This document shows, in pieces, positions 12,196 through 23,104 of a DNA stretch of 64,000 nt. Under the pieces are notes generated by a model. That model was given only the letters and a program-made list of their open reading frames with translations. It was not told the origin of the DNA and ran no database searches. How positions within the stretch are numbered: position 1 is the stretch's first letter; each line of letters begins with the position of its first letter. The DNA comes from Ceratotherium simum simum (taxonomy: Eukaryota > Chordata > Mammalia > Perissodactyla > Rhinocerotidae): NCBI RefSeq assembly GCF_000283155.1, contig NW_004454177.1, positions 3,509,468-3,573,467 of the forward strand, read 5' to 3'. Both the position numbers and the translations under genes were made by a program.

Positions 12196-12589
12196 CCCCG
12201 GTTGTGCTTAACAAGCCTCAGGTCCTCTTCCCCCAGTTCCTCACAGTTTCCTCTTTAGGGCCCCTTGGTGAAATGGCCAGATATGGCTGCCACGATGACC
12301 TCTCTGTTGACAATTCCCACCCCTCTATTTCCGGCCCAGACCTCTCTCCCCTCCTTTAGGAGCAGAGCTCTGATGACCCACAGCACGTCTCCCTTCCTTG
12401 TCCCCCTGGTAACGCAAATTCACCTGTTCCAAACCCAAGGAAATACAACTGGGGGAAGGGGGGCAGGGAGGGACACAGCCTCCTGATAGCAGTGCTGCAA
12501 TTTTTCCAACTTCCAAGTCTAAAACAAAGGGTATTTTTCTTGATACCTACCTGTTGTGGTGCTTTTGGTTAAAAGGGCTTATTCAGGTC
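12196..12589. other. No gene seen
   Basis: Short opposed frames (12174-12359 plus, 12325-12516 minus) have no recognisable content. Nothing else stands out. Confidence 0.4.
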
Positions 12590-13060
12590 AATTTAACAGA
12601 TTTTATTGTATGTTTACCCAAAAGGCTTATTCACAAATGCTAGGACGGCCCCCGCCCCCAAGAAGTACCTAGCCTTCTGGGTGAAATAGACAGAAGATTA
12701 AATAATTTCAACACCGAGTGACAGGTGCTCCCATAAACCTGTTCAAGGTTTGATGGTGGCTCACAGGAGGGGGCACTCGGCTCTGCCCAGAGAGGAGGGG
12801 TCAGCGAAGGCTTGAGCTGGGTCTTGGAGGAAGAGTAGGAGTTCGGCAGGCAGACCAGCAGGCAAAGACAGAGAGAGCAGCGCTGGCCAAGGCCCTGAAA
12901 TTTGACCTAGCACAGCGCGTTCAGGAAGCTGCACCTGAATCCCATGCCTGGACCCCAGGCCGTGGGGGAGGTGATAAAATATGCTGGAGAGGTGGACCCG
13001 GGCAGGTTGGGGAGGGCCTTATACAGCAGACCAGCAAGTGGTTCTTTGTAGTTTTGAGGC
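12590..13060 (-). repeat. L2/CR1-clade LINE, antisense
   Basis: The antisense L2 phrases occur in order: aggtgctcccataaacctg, gcttgagctgggtcttggag, gagtaggagttcggcaggca, ggccaaggccctgaaat and tggggagggccttatacagc. Confidence 0.7.
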
Positions 13061-13104
13061 CACAGTTGTTTCTGAGAATCTGATGAGCGCTATTGACCTA
13101 TTAC

Positions 13105-13215
13105 CTCAAAATGCATAGATACACAATTTTGCATACAACTCCAGGGGCTTCCCACCCCTGAACCCTATCAATGCCCTTGCGTGTTTATGAACCCCATCTT
13201 ATAAACCCCAGGTGA
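13105..13215. repeat. Possible hAT-type DNA transposon end
   Basis: The stretch ttttgcatacaactccagg ... cttcccacccctgaacc ... aaccccatcttataaacccc resembles the terminal region of an ancient non-autonomous mammalian hAT element. It is recognised by phrase similarity only. No opposite terminal inverted repeat was found. Confidence 0.33.
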
Positions 13216-13954
13216 GCGTCCTCGGGAAGAAACCTGGTATGTGACCGCGCCCCTTTGCTCAGACCCTGCCCTCTGGTTTGGATTAATCCTCCCTAAAAGC
13301 ATCATGGCACACTTGCTCCCATTCAAGTCGCCTGCCAAGGCCTGTGAGACTCTCGGTGATCTCTCCCCAGAGGCCTGGAAGAGCCTCTGACAAACGCGGG
13401 GTTACCAGGTGAGCACCCTTCTTGTCACGTACACAGGTGCTCACAAAGCCCAGGCCGGCCCATCCCAGGAAACACTCCATTCTTGTCCCCATCCATCCCA
13501 CCCTTCGATTTCTGTCACTGGTTTCTCTACCTGTGACCAAGCCCAGCCTCAGCCCCAAGGTAACTCAATTATTTCACAATTGCCTTTGGTGGGCAACCTT
13601 GAGAAGGCCTTTGAAAGCCGAGCAGGTCAGAGCTGCTGGTCCCATCACCTGGCTGCCTCCTTAGCCCTCAGGGACCACCGCTAAACCATCCCAGCACACG
13701 CTCCCTTTGCAGAAACCCACTGTCTGGCCCCAGTGGAGGTGTTCTGCTTACGTGTTTGGTGACCCTGTTCAGCTGGGAGAAGCTGACATGGCTTTAAATA
13801 TTTAACCACTTTAAATACGTTGGTAATGATAATAACTTGGCTGATGGCAGTTCAAATTAAGCTCCAGATCAAATAAGATTTGCTGAACCTCAAACACTTC
13901 CAATTAACTCCCTGGCCAGCTTCCCCCACAACAGATGGCCACAAGGGGCAGCTG
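13216..13954. other. No gene; AT-rich island at 13780-13925
   Basis: Positions 13283-13700 carry pyrimidine-rich frames on both strands without domains. Positions 13780-13925 form a repeat-free AT-rich island listed as a candidate conserved element. Confidence 0.4.
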
Positions 13955-14130
13955 TGTATCCTGGGCAGAGCACTGGACTTGGAGTCCATCTGCAAAGAGG
14001 GGCAAACAGTGCTTATTCCCATTGTGTTGTCATGAGAAGCAAATGAGATCGTGTTTGCAAAAGTGCTTCCTGGGGTGACCTATTATTAAGTGGATACAAA
14101 CATAAGGGGATTATTATCACTGTTGGTTAA
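13955..14130 (+). repeat. MIR SINE with internal deletion
   Basis: The 5' part (gggcagagcactggacttgg) and the 3' part (tgttgtcatgagaagcaaatgagatcg, split here by divergence, then gtgcttcctggg and ggattattatcactgttg) fit MIR. The tgtgtgaccttgggcaag core is missing. Confidence 0.68.
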
Positions 14131-15682
14131 AGATGCTCCCAGCTCATCCGCAGGGGTCCCCCCTATGATTTGCCAGGCCTCTTACCCAGAATCTCTTTAG
14201 GACAGTGGGGATGTGGGGACACAGGCCCACGACTGCCCCACAGGCCCCCAGAAGCCACCCAACACCAGCAAGGGGGCTATACTCTCCTTTCACAGGAGAT
14301 GGTCCCTCTGAGGGCACCTTCTCCTAAGCAGACGGTTCCCTGTGGTACCTCCTACCCCAGGGAGCCCCCCTCCAGCTACAGCCTGGACTGAGCGCTTCTC
14401 ATCTGCTCTGGCAGTGGCTTTGGCCTTGGGGATACCTGAGGGCTTTCAGGGCAGGTAGTCAATGCCTCTCTCCTTCCCTTGCACAGAATTTCCCAGCCCA
14501 GAGAGTAAGGAGAGGAGAAACCTCTAACCTGGCCCCTGGCCCAGTGAGGACACTGGCCTTCTCTCTGACACCTCCCTTGGGAAGACCCCAGCCCACCCTG
14601 GGATACAGGCAGAGCCCTGAGCCCCCAGCCTGGCATCAACAGAGTCGTCCTGTGGACTGACTTGTCAATGGATTACATCGACTTGCCAATGGAGAAATCC
14701 AACCCTCTTCTTCCTCCTGACTTCCTCCCTCTCTGGGGTGAGCCAGGTGGTTGACCAGGAGGGCTGCCAGTTTAAACATCTCAGACAAGCAGCAAACCCC
14801 AGCACCTGACCCATCTCTGCCCTTCAGAAGGAGAAGGGACCTGAGGCAGTCTGCCCAACCGGCCCTAAGCACGGAAGCCAATGATAATGGCTAATGCAAT
14901 ACACACAATTTCATTACTCATGTGAAAATTGATTCTAACTCATAGAGAAAGGAAAGGAAAATCTGCTTGGAATGTTAAATCCCAAGGATGTGGAATGGTT
15001 AGAGGTACTTGTGCTGGGAGAGCGGGCCTTTTACAACACAGACCTCATGGAGAGGGAATCAGATAGACATCTGCTTGGTAAGACCAGGGTGGGGGTGGGG
15101 TCAGGGGTGGGCGGTGTCACCTGGAAATTTTCTACTTCCCCGAACAAGCACCTGCCTGTAACCAACTACTGTGCTCCATTCTTTCTTCCCAGGAGAAGAC
15201 ACCATCTCCAGAAACAGCCCCCCCGCCCCCAGCCGCTGCTGCTGCCCTGGTGCCAAACCTCTCTGGGAAACAGACCCATCCCAGAGGCGGGCACACCTCT
15301 GGAGGGATGTGTGGAGCTTCAGAGACTGGGAGCTGTGCTGGACACCAGGCTTCTTCACGTCTCTAAAGACTTCCATCCTCATTAGAGCTGTGTGATATAT
15401 GAAAGTCTGGGGCTGTGACATCAAAACACATTTTTGTTTATTAAGGCTAAATAATTAAGATACAGTTTTTATTTAAACATTGGCCTTGGCAATAAATCAC
15501 ACACGTGCTCTGTAGTTTTCCTTGCTGTATGAAATATAGATATGTATCCCTGCCCTCCACTCTGGGTCCATCCCCTTAACAAGGAAACCCAAAAAAAGAC
15601 AAAAGATTGTCTTTTTTTTTAAGAACAAGCGAGGATGTGTTCCAACCTGTACACAGAAGAGCATATGTTTGTTCTGCAACAG
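14131..15682. other. No gene; AT-rich islands at 14880-14965 and 15375-15500
   Basis: GC-rich DNA with shadow frames (14376-14639 minus, 14972-15385 plus). The two AT-rich stretches are repeat-free and are treated as candidate conserved elements. Nothing else could be assigned. Confidence 0.4.
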
Positions 15683-15850
15683 ATTCACTCATTCATTATT
15701 GAGCATCTACTTTGTACATGGCGCGGAGCCAAGACGAGGCTATAAACAGGCAAAGGCGGCCCCACAGTGCGGTGGGAGAGCAGCTTGCTCCATCCATAAT
15801 GCACCATGAGAAGTGCGCCGATAGAGGGATAGAGGCGGCGCGAAGTGTTT
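15683..15850 (-). repeat. L2 LINE 3' end, antisense
   Basis: The sequence reads cattcattattgagcatcta, ctttgtacatggc, then gcaccatgagaagtgc. This is the usual antisense L2 tail order, with many substitutions. Confidence 0.6.
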
Positions 15851-16659
15851 GGAGACCAGACAGAAGGAATGATTAATTCTGCCTCGGGGTTTGGGGAGCG
15901 CTTCCAGGAGGCATCTGCGCCTCCCTCACTGTGGTTTCCAGGTAGGACTCCCCCAGGCAGTACAGAAGCCGCTCTGCTGAGATCCCAGAGATCTCAATTG
16001 TACATACCCATCTGCCTTCTCTTCATGCACAATAAAAAGCAAGGCGACATCCCCATTAAGGACAGGCACTGTCTATTTTGAAGCCTGCTGTATGGCCCCG
16101 TGAAGCACTCAGACGTCTCCAGCTGGAGCCTCCCCTGGACCACAACCCAAATTTCCTCCTGCTTTCCATTCTCTCACCCTAAAGAATCTGCTCAGCAGGT
16201 AAGGAGGGGAGGACGGAACTGCAGAAGGGAAAAGGAGGGGTCCTGTGTGTCCACTGATGGGGCGAAGAGTAAGGGACAGTGACATGAATAAGTTAGGCTC
16301 TCTGTCCTTCAGCCACACCGCAGACCTTCCAATTCGGAAGCGGCCACCTTGTCTTCTGTCCCTCCTTCCCGCAGCCCCCTGGCCATCTTGCCAGCCCGCT
16401 CCTGGGTGCACTGTGGTTTTTATCAATGATTGTCAGAGTGAGGCACCGGCGTTGGGCACGGTGCATCCCCCGAGCATGCTCTAATCAGGGTGCACACGGG
16501 GAACCTGCCCTTCGGCTGAACACCTGGTCCCTTCCTCAGCTTGCTTCTGGGCCCCAGGATGCAGTCAGCCCCACCTCCAAGTCCTCTGCCCTGAAAGAGG
16601 CCAGGTCAGGCCTGTGTTTACATCATTGATTTTTTAAAGATCCTGATGCAAGACTTTTC
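15851..16659. other. No gene seen
   Basis: Chance frames only (16109-16426 minus, 16245-16484 plus). Positions 15995-16070 are AT-richer and unique. No repeat was identified. Confidence 0.4.
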
Positions 16660-17540
16660 ATCTGCTCATGATTAATTCCATCTTGTTGGTTTGGGCCCAT
16701 TGTTCTGCCCATCAGTCATTCTGCATGCTGATTATGTCATCCAGTGGAGTAGCTCCCATCCCTCCCAGCCTGCTATCATATGTGAACTGGATAATCTGCC
16801 TCCTCTCTCTTCATCCTAGCCATCAGTAAACGTCACCCAGGATGGGCCCAAGATGAGGTCCTTGGCACTAGAGACGTACAGGAAGGGCTCGGTTAATCCG
16901 TGTCACATGAATAAGTGAGTAACTGAATGAATAAACAGACAAATCTGACCTCTCTCTAGGTCCTTGATCCTGAGCCAGTGCTCTGGGTCTGACTGTGCAC
17001 AGAGTTATGAATACACCTGTTTGCATTTAGGGCATTTACAGCTTTTCATCTTATCCCTAAAGACACCTTCAAGACTTGGCTTAAGATTCGCTGAAATGAA
17101 GACATCCATGTCTAAGGCACTGTAGATATGGTAAGCTTTTGAAAAAAAAGAAAAGGAGGTAAGTTGGACCCAGCTTCTTCTTCATGAACTGCTGCCAGCC
17201 CTGGTGAGCACCCCGGTTTTCCTGGAGCTCCGAAACCATCCGTTTCATGCACATTTTCAAAATGTTGCAGGAAAATGGCATAACGTTCATTGCTTTATAA
17301 TATTTTTAACCTACCTTTTTCTTCTTTGTGAAAACATCTGCCTGTTTTCAGGCTGCTGGCGCTTCTCACCCTCTCCGCAATTCCTCAGCACAATGCTTCT
17401 AGAATCGCCTTCATCATCTTCCACTGCTCCTCTAAGAATGACTTCATGGTTACCTTTCTTTGTCCCGGTCGCAGATTTATCCCTAGCTGTGGTCCACCCA
17501 GGTGTCAATGCAGCCCTGTGGTCAGGATGAGCCAGTCGAG
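16660..17540 (-). repeat. L3/CR1 LINE reverse-transcriptase remnant, antisense
   Basis: Two adjacent blocks read in the correct order on the minus strand. Block 17540-17060 encodes a decayed CR1-type RT N-terminal part. The frame 17081-17290 keeps KRMVSELQENRGAHQGWQQF followed by MKKK, matching the family region around SQHGFMKxxSCLTN. Block 16895-16690 matches the later segment around [21 protein letters not shown] at DNA level (gtctctagtgccaaggac ... gggcccatcc). Stops and indels are frequent. Confidence 0.75.
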
Positions 17541-17750
17541 CTTGCTAACACTGTATTCATGGGTAGTCACGTCTACTACCGAAAAACAGAAATGGTGCCC
17601 ACTGAGCGAAGGTGGGTTATAGCGTCACTGTCATATCTTAAGAACTGCTCATTGTGTGTAAGCAAGGTATGAATATGTGTGGCGGTGCAAATGTGAGCAT
17701 ATGTGCATGAATATGTGTATAAAAAAATTCAGCATTCCTTGAATTCCTGT
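17541..17750. other. No assignable feature
   Basis: A weak TG-rich stretch (17690-17720, gtgtggcggtgcaaatgtga and onward) is the only visible structure. Confidence 0.35.
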
Positions 17751-18220
17751 TATAATAATAACACTTTATATCATTTACTGTGCTTAGGTAGCTACATATA
17801 TTTTACTCATTTTTTTGTGTGTGTGTGAGGAAGATCAGCCCTGAGCTAACATCTGTTGCCAATCCTCCTCTTTTTGCTGAGGAAGGTGGGCCCTGGGCTA
17901 ACATTCATGCCCATTTTCCTCTGCTTCATACGGGACGCTGCCACAGCGTGGCTTGACAAGCGGGGCATTGGTCCCCGACCCGGATCCGAACCTGTGAACT
18001 CCAGGCTGCCGAAGTGGAGTGTGCGAACTTAACCACTATGCCAACAGGCTAGCCCCCTACATTTTACTCATTTAATCCTCTCTACAATCCTGAGGCGAGG
18101 ACTGTCATGATCTCCACTTTACAGCAAACAGAAGCACACAGCTGTAAGCAGCAGAGCCGAGACTGGAATCCAAGCAGCCTGGCCCCAGAGTGCGGGCTCT
18201 CAACCACTGCTGCCTCCTAG
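17751..18220 (-). repeat. MIR SINE, antisense, split by an ERE insertion
   Basis: The left part (17751-17812) is the MIR 3' region and the right part (18061-18220) is the remainder: tcatttaatcctctctacaa, ctgaggcgaggactgtcatg and cagagccgagactggaatcc. The two parts join at attttactcattt, which was duplicated when the ERE inserted. Confidence 0.85.
17813..18060 (-). mobile_element. ERE SINE inserted in a MIR, with 13-bp target-site duplication
   Basis: The minus-strand element has its poly(A)/tail side at the left (ttttgtgtgtgtgtgaggaa) and two gctaac-type tail motifs. The tRNA-like head is on the right: box B-like ccggatccgaacctgtgaac and box A-like gcgaacttaaccactatgcc. The flanking duplication attttactcattt lies at 17800-17812 and 18061-18073. 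This fixes the boundaries and shows L1-type insertion. Confidence 0.95.
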
Positions 18221-18324
18221 GCATGTTTACATACATCAGCAAGACCCCATCCCAAGCTTTGCACTTCACTTCCTCCAACCCACCCACATACATCACATTC
18301 TTTACATCTGGATATTCCTCAGTA

Positions 18325-18560
18325 TTCCCCGAACATTCCATGTACTTTCACACCACTGTGCCTCTGTTCACGCTATGGCACTGCCTGGAATATCCTTTCT
18401 CCTCGTACCCACTCAGAAAACTCCTACTCATCCTTCAAAGCCCAGTTAAATGTCGCCTTTTCTGTGAATCATGCCCTAGTCCCACCCTAGTTAGAATGAC
18501 TTGTTCCCTCCCTTCTGGTCCTACAGCAAGCTGTTTATACTACACTCTGTTAAAGCTGGC
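18325..18560 (+). repeat. L2 LINE 3' region
   Basis: Sense L2 phrases in order: ttttcacaccactgtgcctctg-like, tggcactgcctggaatatcc, actcctactcatccttcaaa and gcccagttaaatgtcgcctt. Confidence 0.88.
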
Positions 18561-18667
18561 TAGATCAGGCTTTATATAAATAGTGAAAGATTCTGCAACA
18601 GAGAGGTAAGACCCAGGCAGCTGACAAAAAATAGCAAGAATAAAGTTTGCAGGTTATTTGGGGCCTT

Positions 18668-18880
18668 CAGTTATTCATTCATTCAATAAATATTTATTTA
18701 ATGCCTACTGTATACCAGGCACTCTTGTGGATACTGGGGATGCACAGTGAACAAAATGCAGAAATCCCTGCCATCATGAGCTCACGTTCTAGTAAGGGGA
18801 GACAGACAGGAAACAGAAGAAATAAGTAAAACACACAGCACATTAGAAGGTAGTAAGTGCGTGCTGTGGGGAGGAATAAA
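18668..18880 (-). repeat. L2 LINE 3' end, antisense
   Basis: It begins with ttattcattcattcaataaa, followed by tgcctactgtataccaggca, ctcttgtggatactggggat, cctgccatcatgagctcacg and gaaacagaagaaataagtaa. This is a well-preserved antisense L2 tail, followed by a G-rich run at 18883-18916. Confidence 0.9.
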
Positions 18881-19189
18881 GCAGGGGAAGGGGTGGGTGG
18901 GGGTGGGGGGGAGAGGTTTTGCCACTGGATTCTGAACTCAGAGACTTACTCTCATTTGGCACTAGAAGGTGCCACCCAGAACAGCATGGAAGGTGTTCCT
19001 TTAACTATCCACTGAACTTAGCCAGGCTCCCCAGCTGCCTCACTTCCACCTCTAGCGGTGGTGACAGGGAGCCAAGACCACCCCATTAATTTGAGGAGGT
19101 AGATGCAGATGAGAAATGCCCGAGGGCACAGCCGGAACTGACACACATCCATGGTGATCATATCTAACACCAGGTGAGCCACGTCTACG

Positions 19190-19395
19190 CACACAGGCAG
19201 GGCACCCAACACCTTACACGGATTATTTCATCTACTGCTCCCAAGTCTATAAGGTGAGTGCTGTTATTATCCCCCTTGTACAAATGAGAAAACTGAGGCT
19301 TGGAGAGCTTAGCATCCTGACAAGGACCCATGGAGTTTCAAGGATGGGGCTGGGACTCAAACCCCATCTGTCTGAGTCCGGGGCCACAATGCTGC
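19190..19395 (-). repeat. MIR SINE, antisense
   Basis: Antisense MIR order: attatttcatctactgctcc, gctgttattatccccc, acaaatgagaaaactgagg, cttggagagctt, then gggactcaaaccccatctgt. Confidence 0.82.
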
Positions 19396-20782
19396 CACCC
19401 CAAGCCCCAGAAGTCATTAGTCTAGAGCTGCATCAGCCAGGAGTCCTGTTCTTCAGGTCACCCCAAAACACGCCCGAGAGCAGACACAGTACAGCATGAG
19501 GCAGCAGAGGGGACTCGCAAAGCTGAGCCCTGTTCTCCAGGGGGAGCCTGGACGGTCCAGGGATGACCGCTCGGCTCCTGGGCCAGGCGTTCAGTTCTGC
19601 AGCCGGAAGGAGAGGCTTGGCTGAGGGGAAAGGCTCCAAAACCCACTGCCAGGCCTGACAGGGAGCTTCCCTCCAGGGGTCCCCCACACGGCTCTCCTGC
19701 AGCCCAGACCCGGCCGGCGCTGCCACCACCACACCCCAGACCCTCCCTGCACTGTAAGAGGGTCACTTCATCGTCCTTCTTCGTGCAGGCAAGTTACAGG
19801 ACAGACATCTTGATCCAGACGCAGGTTTGGCTGCCCACCTGTGGCCTCTCTTTCACGTCCAACCGGGCTCGTCTGGGGCCACGTGGCTCCTGAGCGTGGT
19901 TTCCTCTTCCCCAGCACCAACCCCAGGACTTGCTCCGCCGCTCTCGTCAGCTGCCGACTGAGCCCTGTCATTCCCTCAATTTCTGGGCCTCTGAACACTT
20001 CTACTCCAGTGGGTCATGCTCCCTCGCCATCTCCCCACTTCACCCTCCAGGCCCCAGCGCCCGGCCCACTCCACGCCCTCCAGCCAGTCTTCACTGTCCT
20101 GACTGGTCTGAAATCCATGGCCAATTTCCCCACACCCGTGACCCTGAGCCCTCCTGCTCTCTTGTCCTTCGGCATCCCTGCCGCACAAAACCCCAACCAG
20201 CCAGCTTCTCCCCGCCCACAAGCCAGCCTCTAAAGGCTGTCAGAACAGCGTGGTCACCAGACACTGCCACCGCTCGCCCGGGCCTCCAGTGCTGCTCCAT
20301 CGTCCCCGGGGTCCTGGTCTGTCCCTCCTCGTTCCTTCCACAGGCTATTCCAAACTCCTTCTCCAGCCCCTCCCCACTACTACCTACCTCTTCTCACTCC
20401 AAAAGTGACGGTCTCTTCCTTCCTTGAGATCATCAAGGCCACAGTGGCGATGCCCCTGATGTCCCCTCCCTGCAAAGATCAGCATTTGGCCCACCCTCCC
20501 CTCTTCCTCTGGTCCCCTTCGAGGGGAAGCCCCTCCTGCCCCCCAGGTCCTTCCCTCTGGCTCTCTCCCAGTGTGTGCAGGAGCTGGCCCAGGCCAGCTC
20601 GCAAGACTAGGCTGTGACATCTCTTCCCAACTCTGCATTCAGTGACACCATGTTGGTAGCGTAAAATGGACCATGGTGAGAGGATTCACACCATGGGGAT
20701 CAGCAAACGCTACAAATCAGGGCTTCCCCACAAGAGCCCGCTGTCAAGCACTGACCAGCTCACTGCAGGAGGTAAACTCTCC
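19396..20782. other. No gene seen; pyrimidine-rich DNA
   Basis: Long frames (19930-20427 plus, 19458-19766 minus, 20384-20638 minus) overlap on opposite strands and are low-complexity Pro/Ser-rich translations. Part of 20300-20640 may be very old L2 sequence, but I could not align it by eye. Confidence 0.4.
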
Positions 20783-20885
20783 CAGAGTGACCAACCGTCC
20801 CAGTTTGCCCAGGACCATCCCAGGTTTAGCCACAAATCCCAGAAAGCCTCTCAGTCCTGGGCAACAGGGACGGTTGGTCACCCTC
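20783..20885. mobile_element. Small palindromic DNA transposon (MITE-like) with about 30-bp inverted repeats
   Basis: The left end agtgaccaaccgtccc followed by agtttgcccagga is the imperfect reverse complement of the right end tcctgggcaacagggacgg followed by ttggtcacc. Total length is about 100 bp. This is the structure of a non-autonomous cut-and-paste element of the old mammalian MER type. I cannot name the family securely. Confidence 0.75.
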
Positions 20886-20984
20886 ACCTCTCCATCTCCG
20901 CAGGGGTACCCTCAGTCGGTAAACTGTGCTCAGGTCTCCCTCAGGTTGGAGAAGCCTCTCTAGAACCTCCACCCGCCCGGGGTT

Positions 20985-21585
20985 CTTCCTGCTCTCTCCT
21001 CTCCTCCCAGCCAAGCTGTGGAGGCCACCTATCACAAGTGCTCTCCCGTCCTGTCCCACACTCTTCCACCACTGCAATCACCTCCTTCCCCCTCAGTCCT
21101 CCCGCAGGAAGGTCACCAAGGACCCCCCCAAATCCCTAAGCACTGTTTGTCCTTGCCTTACCTCCTGTACCCTTCTACAGCATTCATGCTGAGGCCTCCT
21201 CCCCCACTTCTACCTGGGGTCTGCGACACCCTTCTCTCCTGGTTGTCCCTCTACCTCTGGCTACTTCTTCTGGTTCCTTTCGTGGACTCAGGCCCTCTAT
21301 GTGGGCAATCTCCAGGGCTCTGTCCTCAGCCCTCCTCTCTTCTCACATCTAACCTTCTTTCAAGGGTTCCAAATCCATGCACCCCTATTCGCCCCAGTTC
21401 TAAAATCTGCATCCCCAGCCCCTGTCCCGCTCCTGGGGTCTGGGTGTGTACAGTCAACTGCTTGCTGGGCATCTCCACGTGCAGGCCCACAGTCACTGCA
21501 AGTTCAACTCGTCTATAAAGGAACTGAATCCTTCACCTACTGCAATCTAGTCCTCCCCTGGATGTCCCGTCTCGGTGAGTAACTC
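20985..21585 (+). repeat. L2/CR1-clade LINE (RT domain remnant)
   Basis: The sense RT order is visible at DNA level: aggtcaccaaggacc, then ttgtccttgccttacctcct and ctacagcattcatgctgagg (family: VLILLDLSAAFDT). Then cttctctcctggttgtccct (SWFSSYL). The frame starting at 21301 keeps LQGSVLSPPLFS ([13 protein letters not shown]). The YADD box is lost. Confidence 0.82.
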
Positions 21586-21594
21586 CCAGCTGCC

Positions 21595-22600
21595 GCAAAT
21601 GAAGAATCTGGGATAACAAATGCTGAAGAGGATGTGGAGAAAAGGGAACCCTGTGCACTGTTGGTAGGAATGTAAATTGGGGCAGCCACTACGGAAAACA
21701 GTATGGAGGTTCCTCAAAAAATTAAAAATAGAACTACCATATGAGACAGCAATTCCACTTCTGGGAATATATCCAAAGGAAATGAAAACTCTATGTCAAA
21801 GAGATATCTGCCTCCCCATGTCATAGCGGCATTCTTTACAATAGCCAAGACATGGAAACAACCTAAGTGTCCATTGACAGAAGAATAGATAAAGAAAATG
21901 TGGTGTGTATATATATATATATAAAAAATATTTCTTATGTAATATTATAATATATTATTATATATAATATATAATATTCCTTATGTAATATAAGGAATAT
22001 TATTCAGCCATAAAAAGGAAGGAAAGCCTACCATTTACAACCACACGGATAGACCTTGAGGGCGTTATGCTAAGTGAAATAAGTCAGAGAGAGAAAGACA
22101 AATATTGTATGATCTCACTTATATGTGGAATCTAAAAACAAACAAACTAAAACCAAACTCATAGAAAAAGAGATCAGACTTATGGTTACCAGAGGTGGGG
22201 GGGAGGGGGAGGGGGAATTGGAGGATGGTGGTCAAAAGGTACAAATTTCCAGTTATAAGATAAATAAGTACTAGGGATGTGACGTACAGCATGATGACTA
22301 TAGTTAACTCTGCTGTATGATATATAGGAAAATTGTTAAGAGAGTGAATCCTAAGAGTTCTCATCACAAGGAGATTTTTTTTTTTTTTTTTTGCTTTTCA
22401 TGATGTCTATATGAGATAATGGATGCTAACTAAGCTTATTGCGGTAATCATTTTACAATATATCTAAGTCAAACCATTATGATGTACACCTTAAACTTAC
22501 ACATTTAAGTTGTCAATGTATATCAATTGACAATGACATACATTGTTTGGATGCCAATATATACAATGTGTCGATTATATTTCAATAAAACTGGAAAAAA
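21595..22600 (+). repeat. L1 LINE 3' end (old mammalian L1M type)
   Basis: It starts in the ORF2 end (gaggatgtggagaaaaggga, gcactgttggtaggaatgta, tattattcagccataaaaag, gctaagtgaaataagtcag). It continues through the 3' UTR (gtacagcatgatgactatag, gttctcatcacaaggaga) to tttcaataaaactgg with an A-rich end. It is 5'-truncated. An AT-rich expansion at 21904-22000 interrupts the ORF2-derived part. Confidence 0.93.
21904..22000. repeat. (TA)n and AT-rich hairpin expansion inside the L1
   Basis: A (TA)n run near 21907-21922 is followed by repeated ttatgtaatatta-type units and a perfect hairpin with arms attccttat / ataaggaat. The parental L1 has only a short linker before the ggaatattattcagcc motif, so this is a secondary expansion. 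Confidence 0.8.
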
Positions 22601-23104
22601 ACACACAAAATAACAAAAAACTCTGTCCTAGATGGAGTGGCCACTATTAGGAATTCTGCAGCCAATGAGTCACGCAGTTACATTCGGAGGGTACCAAGTA
22701 CTGGAATGATGCTTGTTTTAAAAAAGAAAAATCCTGATTCATTAGTTTTAATATGCATCTTTCCTGTGTTTTGGAAACCATGTTATCACACAACGCTAGC
22801 GAGTCAGGGGTGTGTCCATTGATAGCCTTCAGTGTAAGATTCGGGCCACGTCTGCATCTTCTCATCAGTGAGCAGAATCAGTGTTGCAACCGGAAAGGAT
22901 TCCTTCTCATTTTAGGGAATGTGAGTGTGAGGGCTTTACATAATAAATAAAGATATTTGTATTGATTGAGGAACTGTAACAGGTAATAATTTGGCTTTTG
23001 ACAAGACTTTATGCATGTACTTTACAAAAGTAAGTTTTCCTAACCTTTGGTTAAAATAAAAAGAATCCAAGAATCATCTAAACAGCTGCCTTTCACCCCC
23101 CACA
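22601..23104. other. Repeat-free AT-rich stretch, candidate conserved element
   Basis: About 470 bases (22620-23095) hold no recognisable repeat. They are AT-richer than the DNA to the right and contain taat and octamer-like motifs (atatgcatctttcc near 22752). There is no coding signal. Confidence 0.4.
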
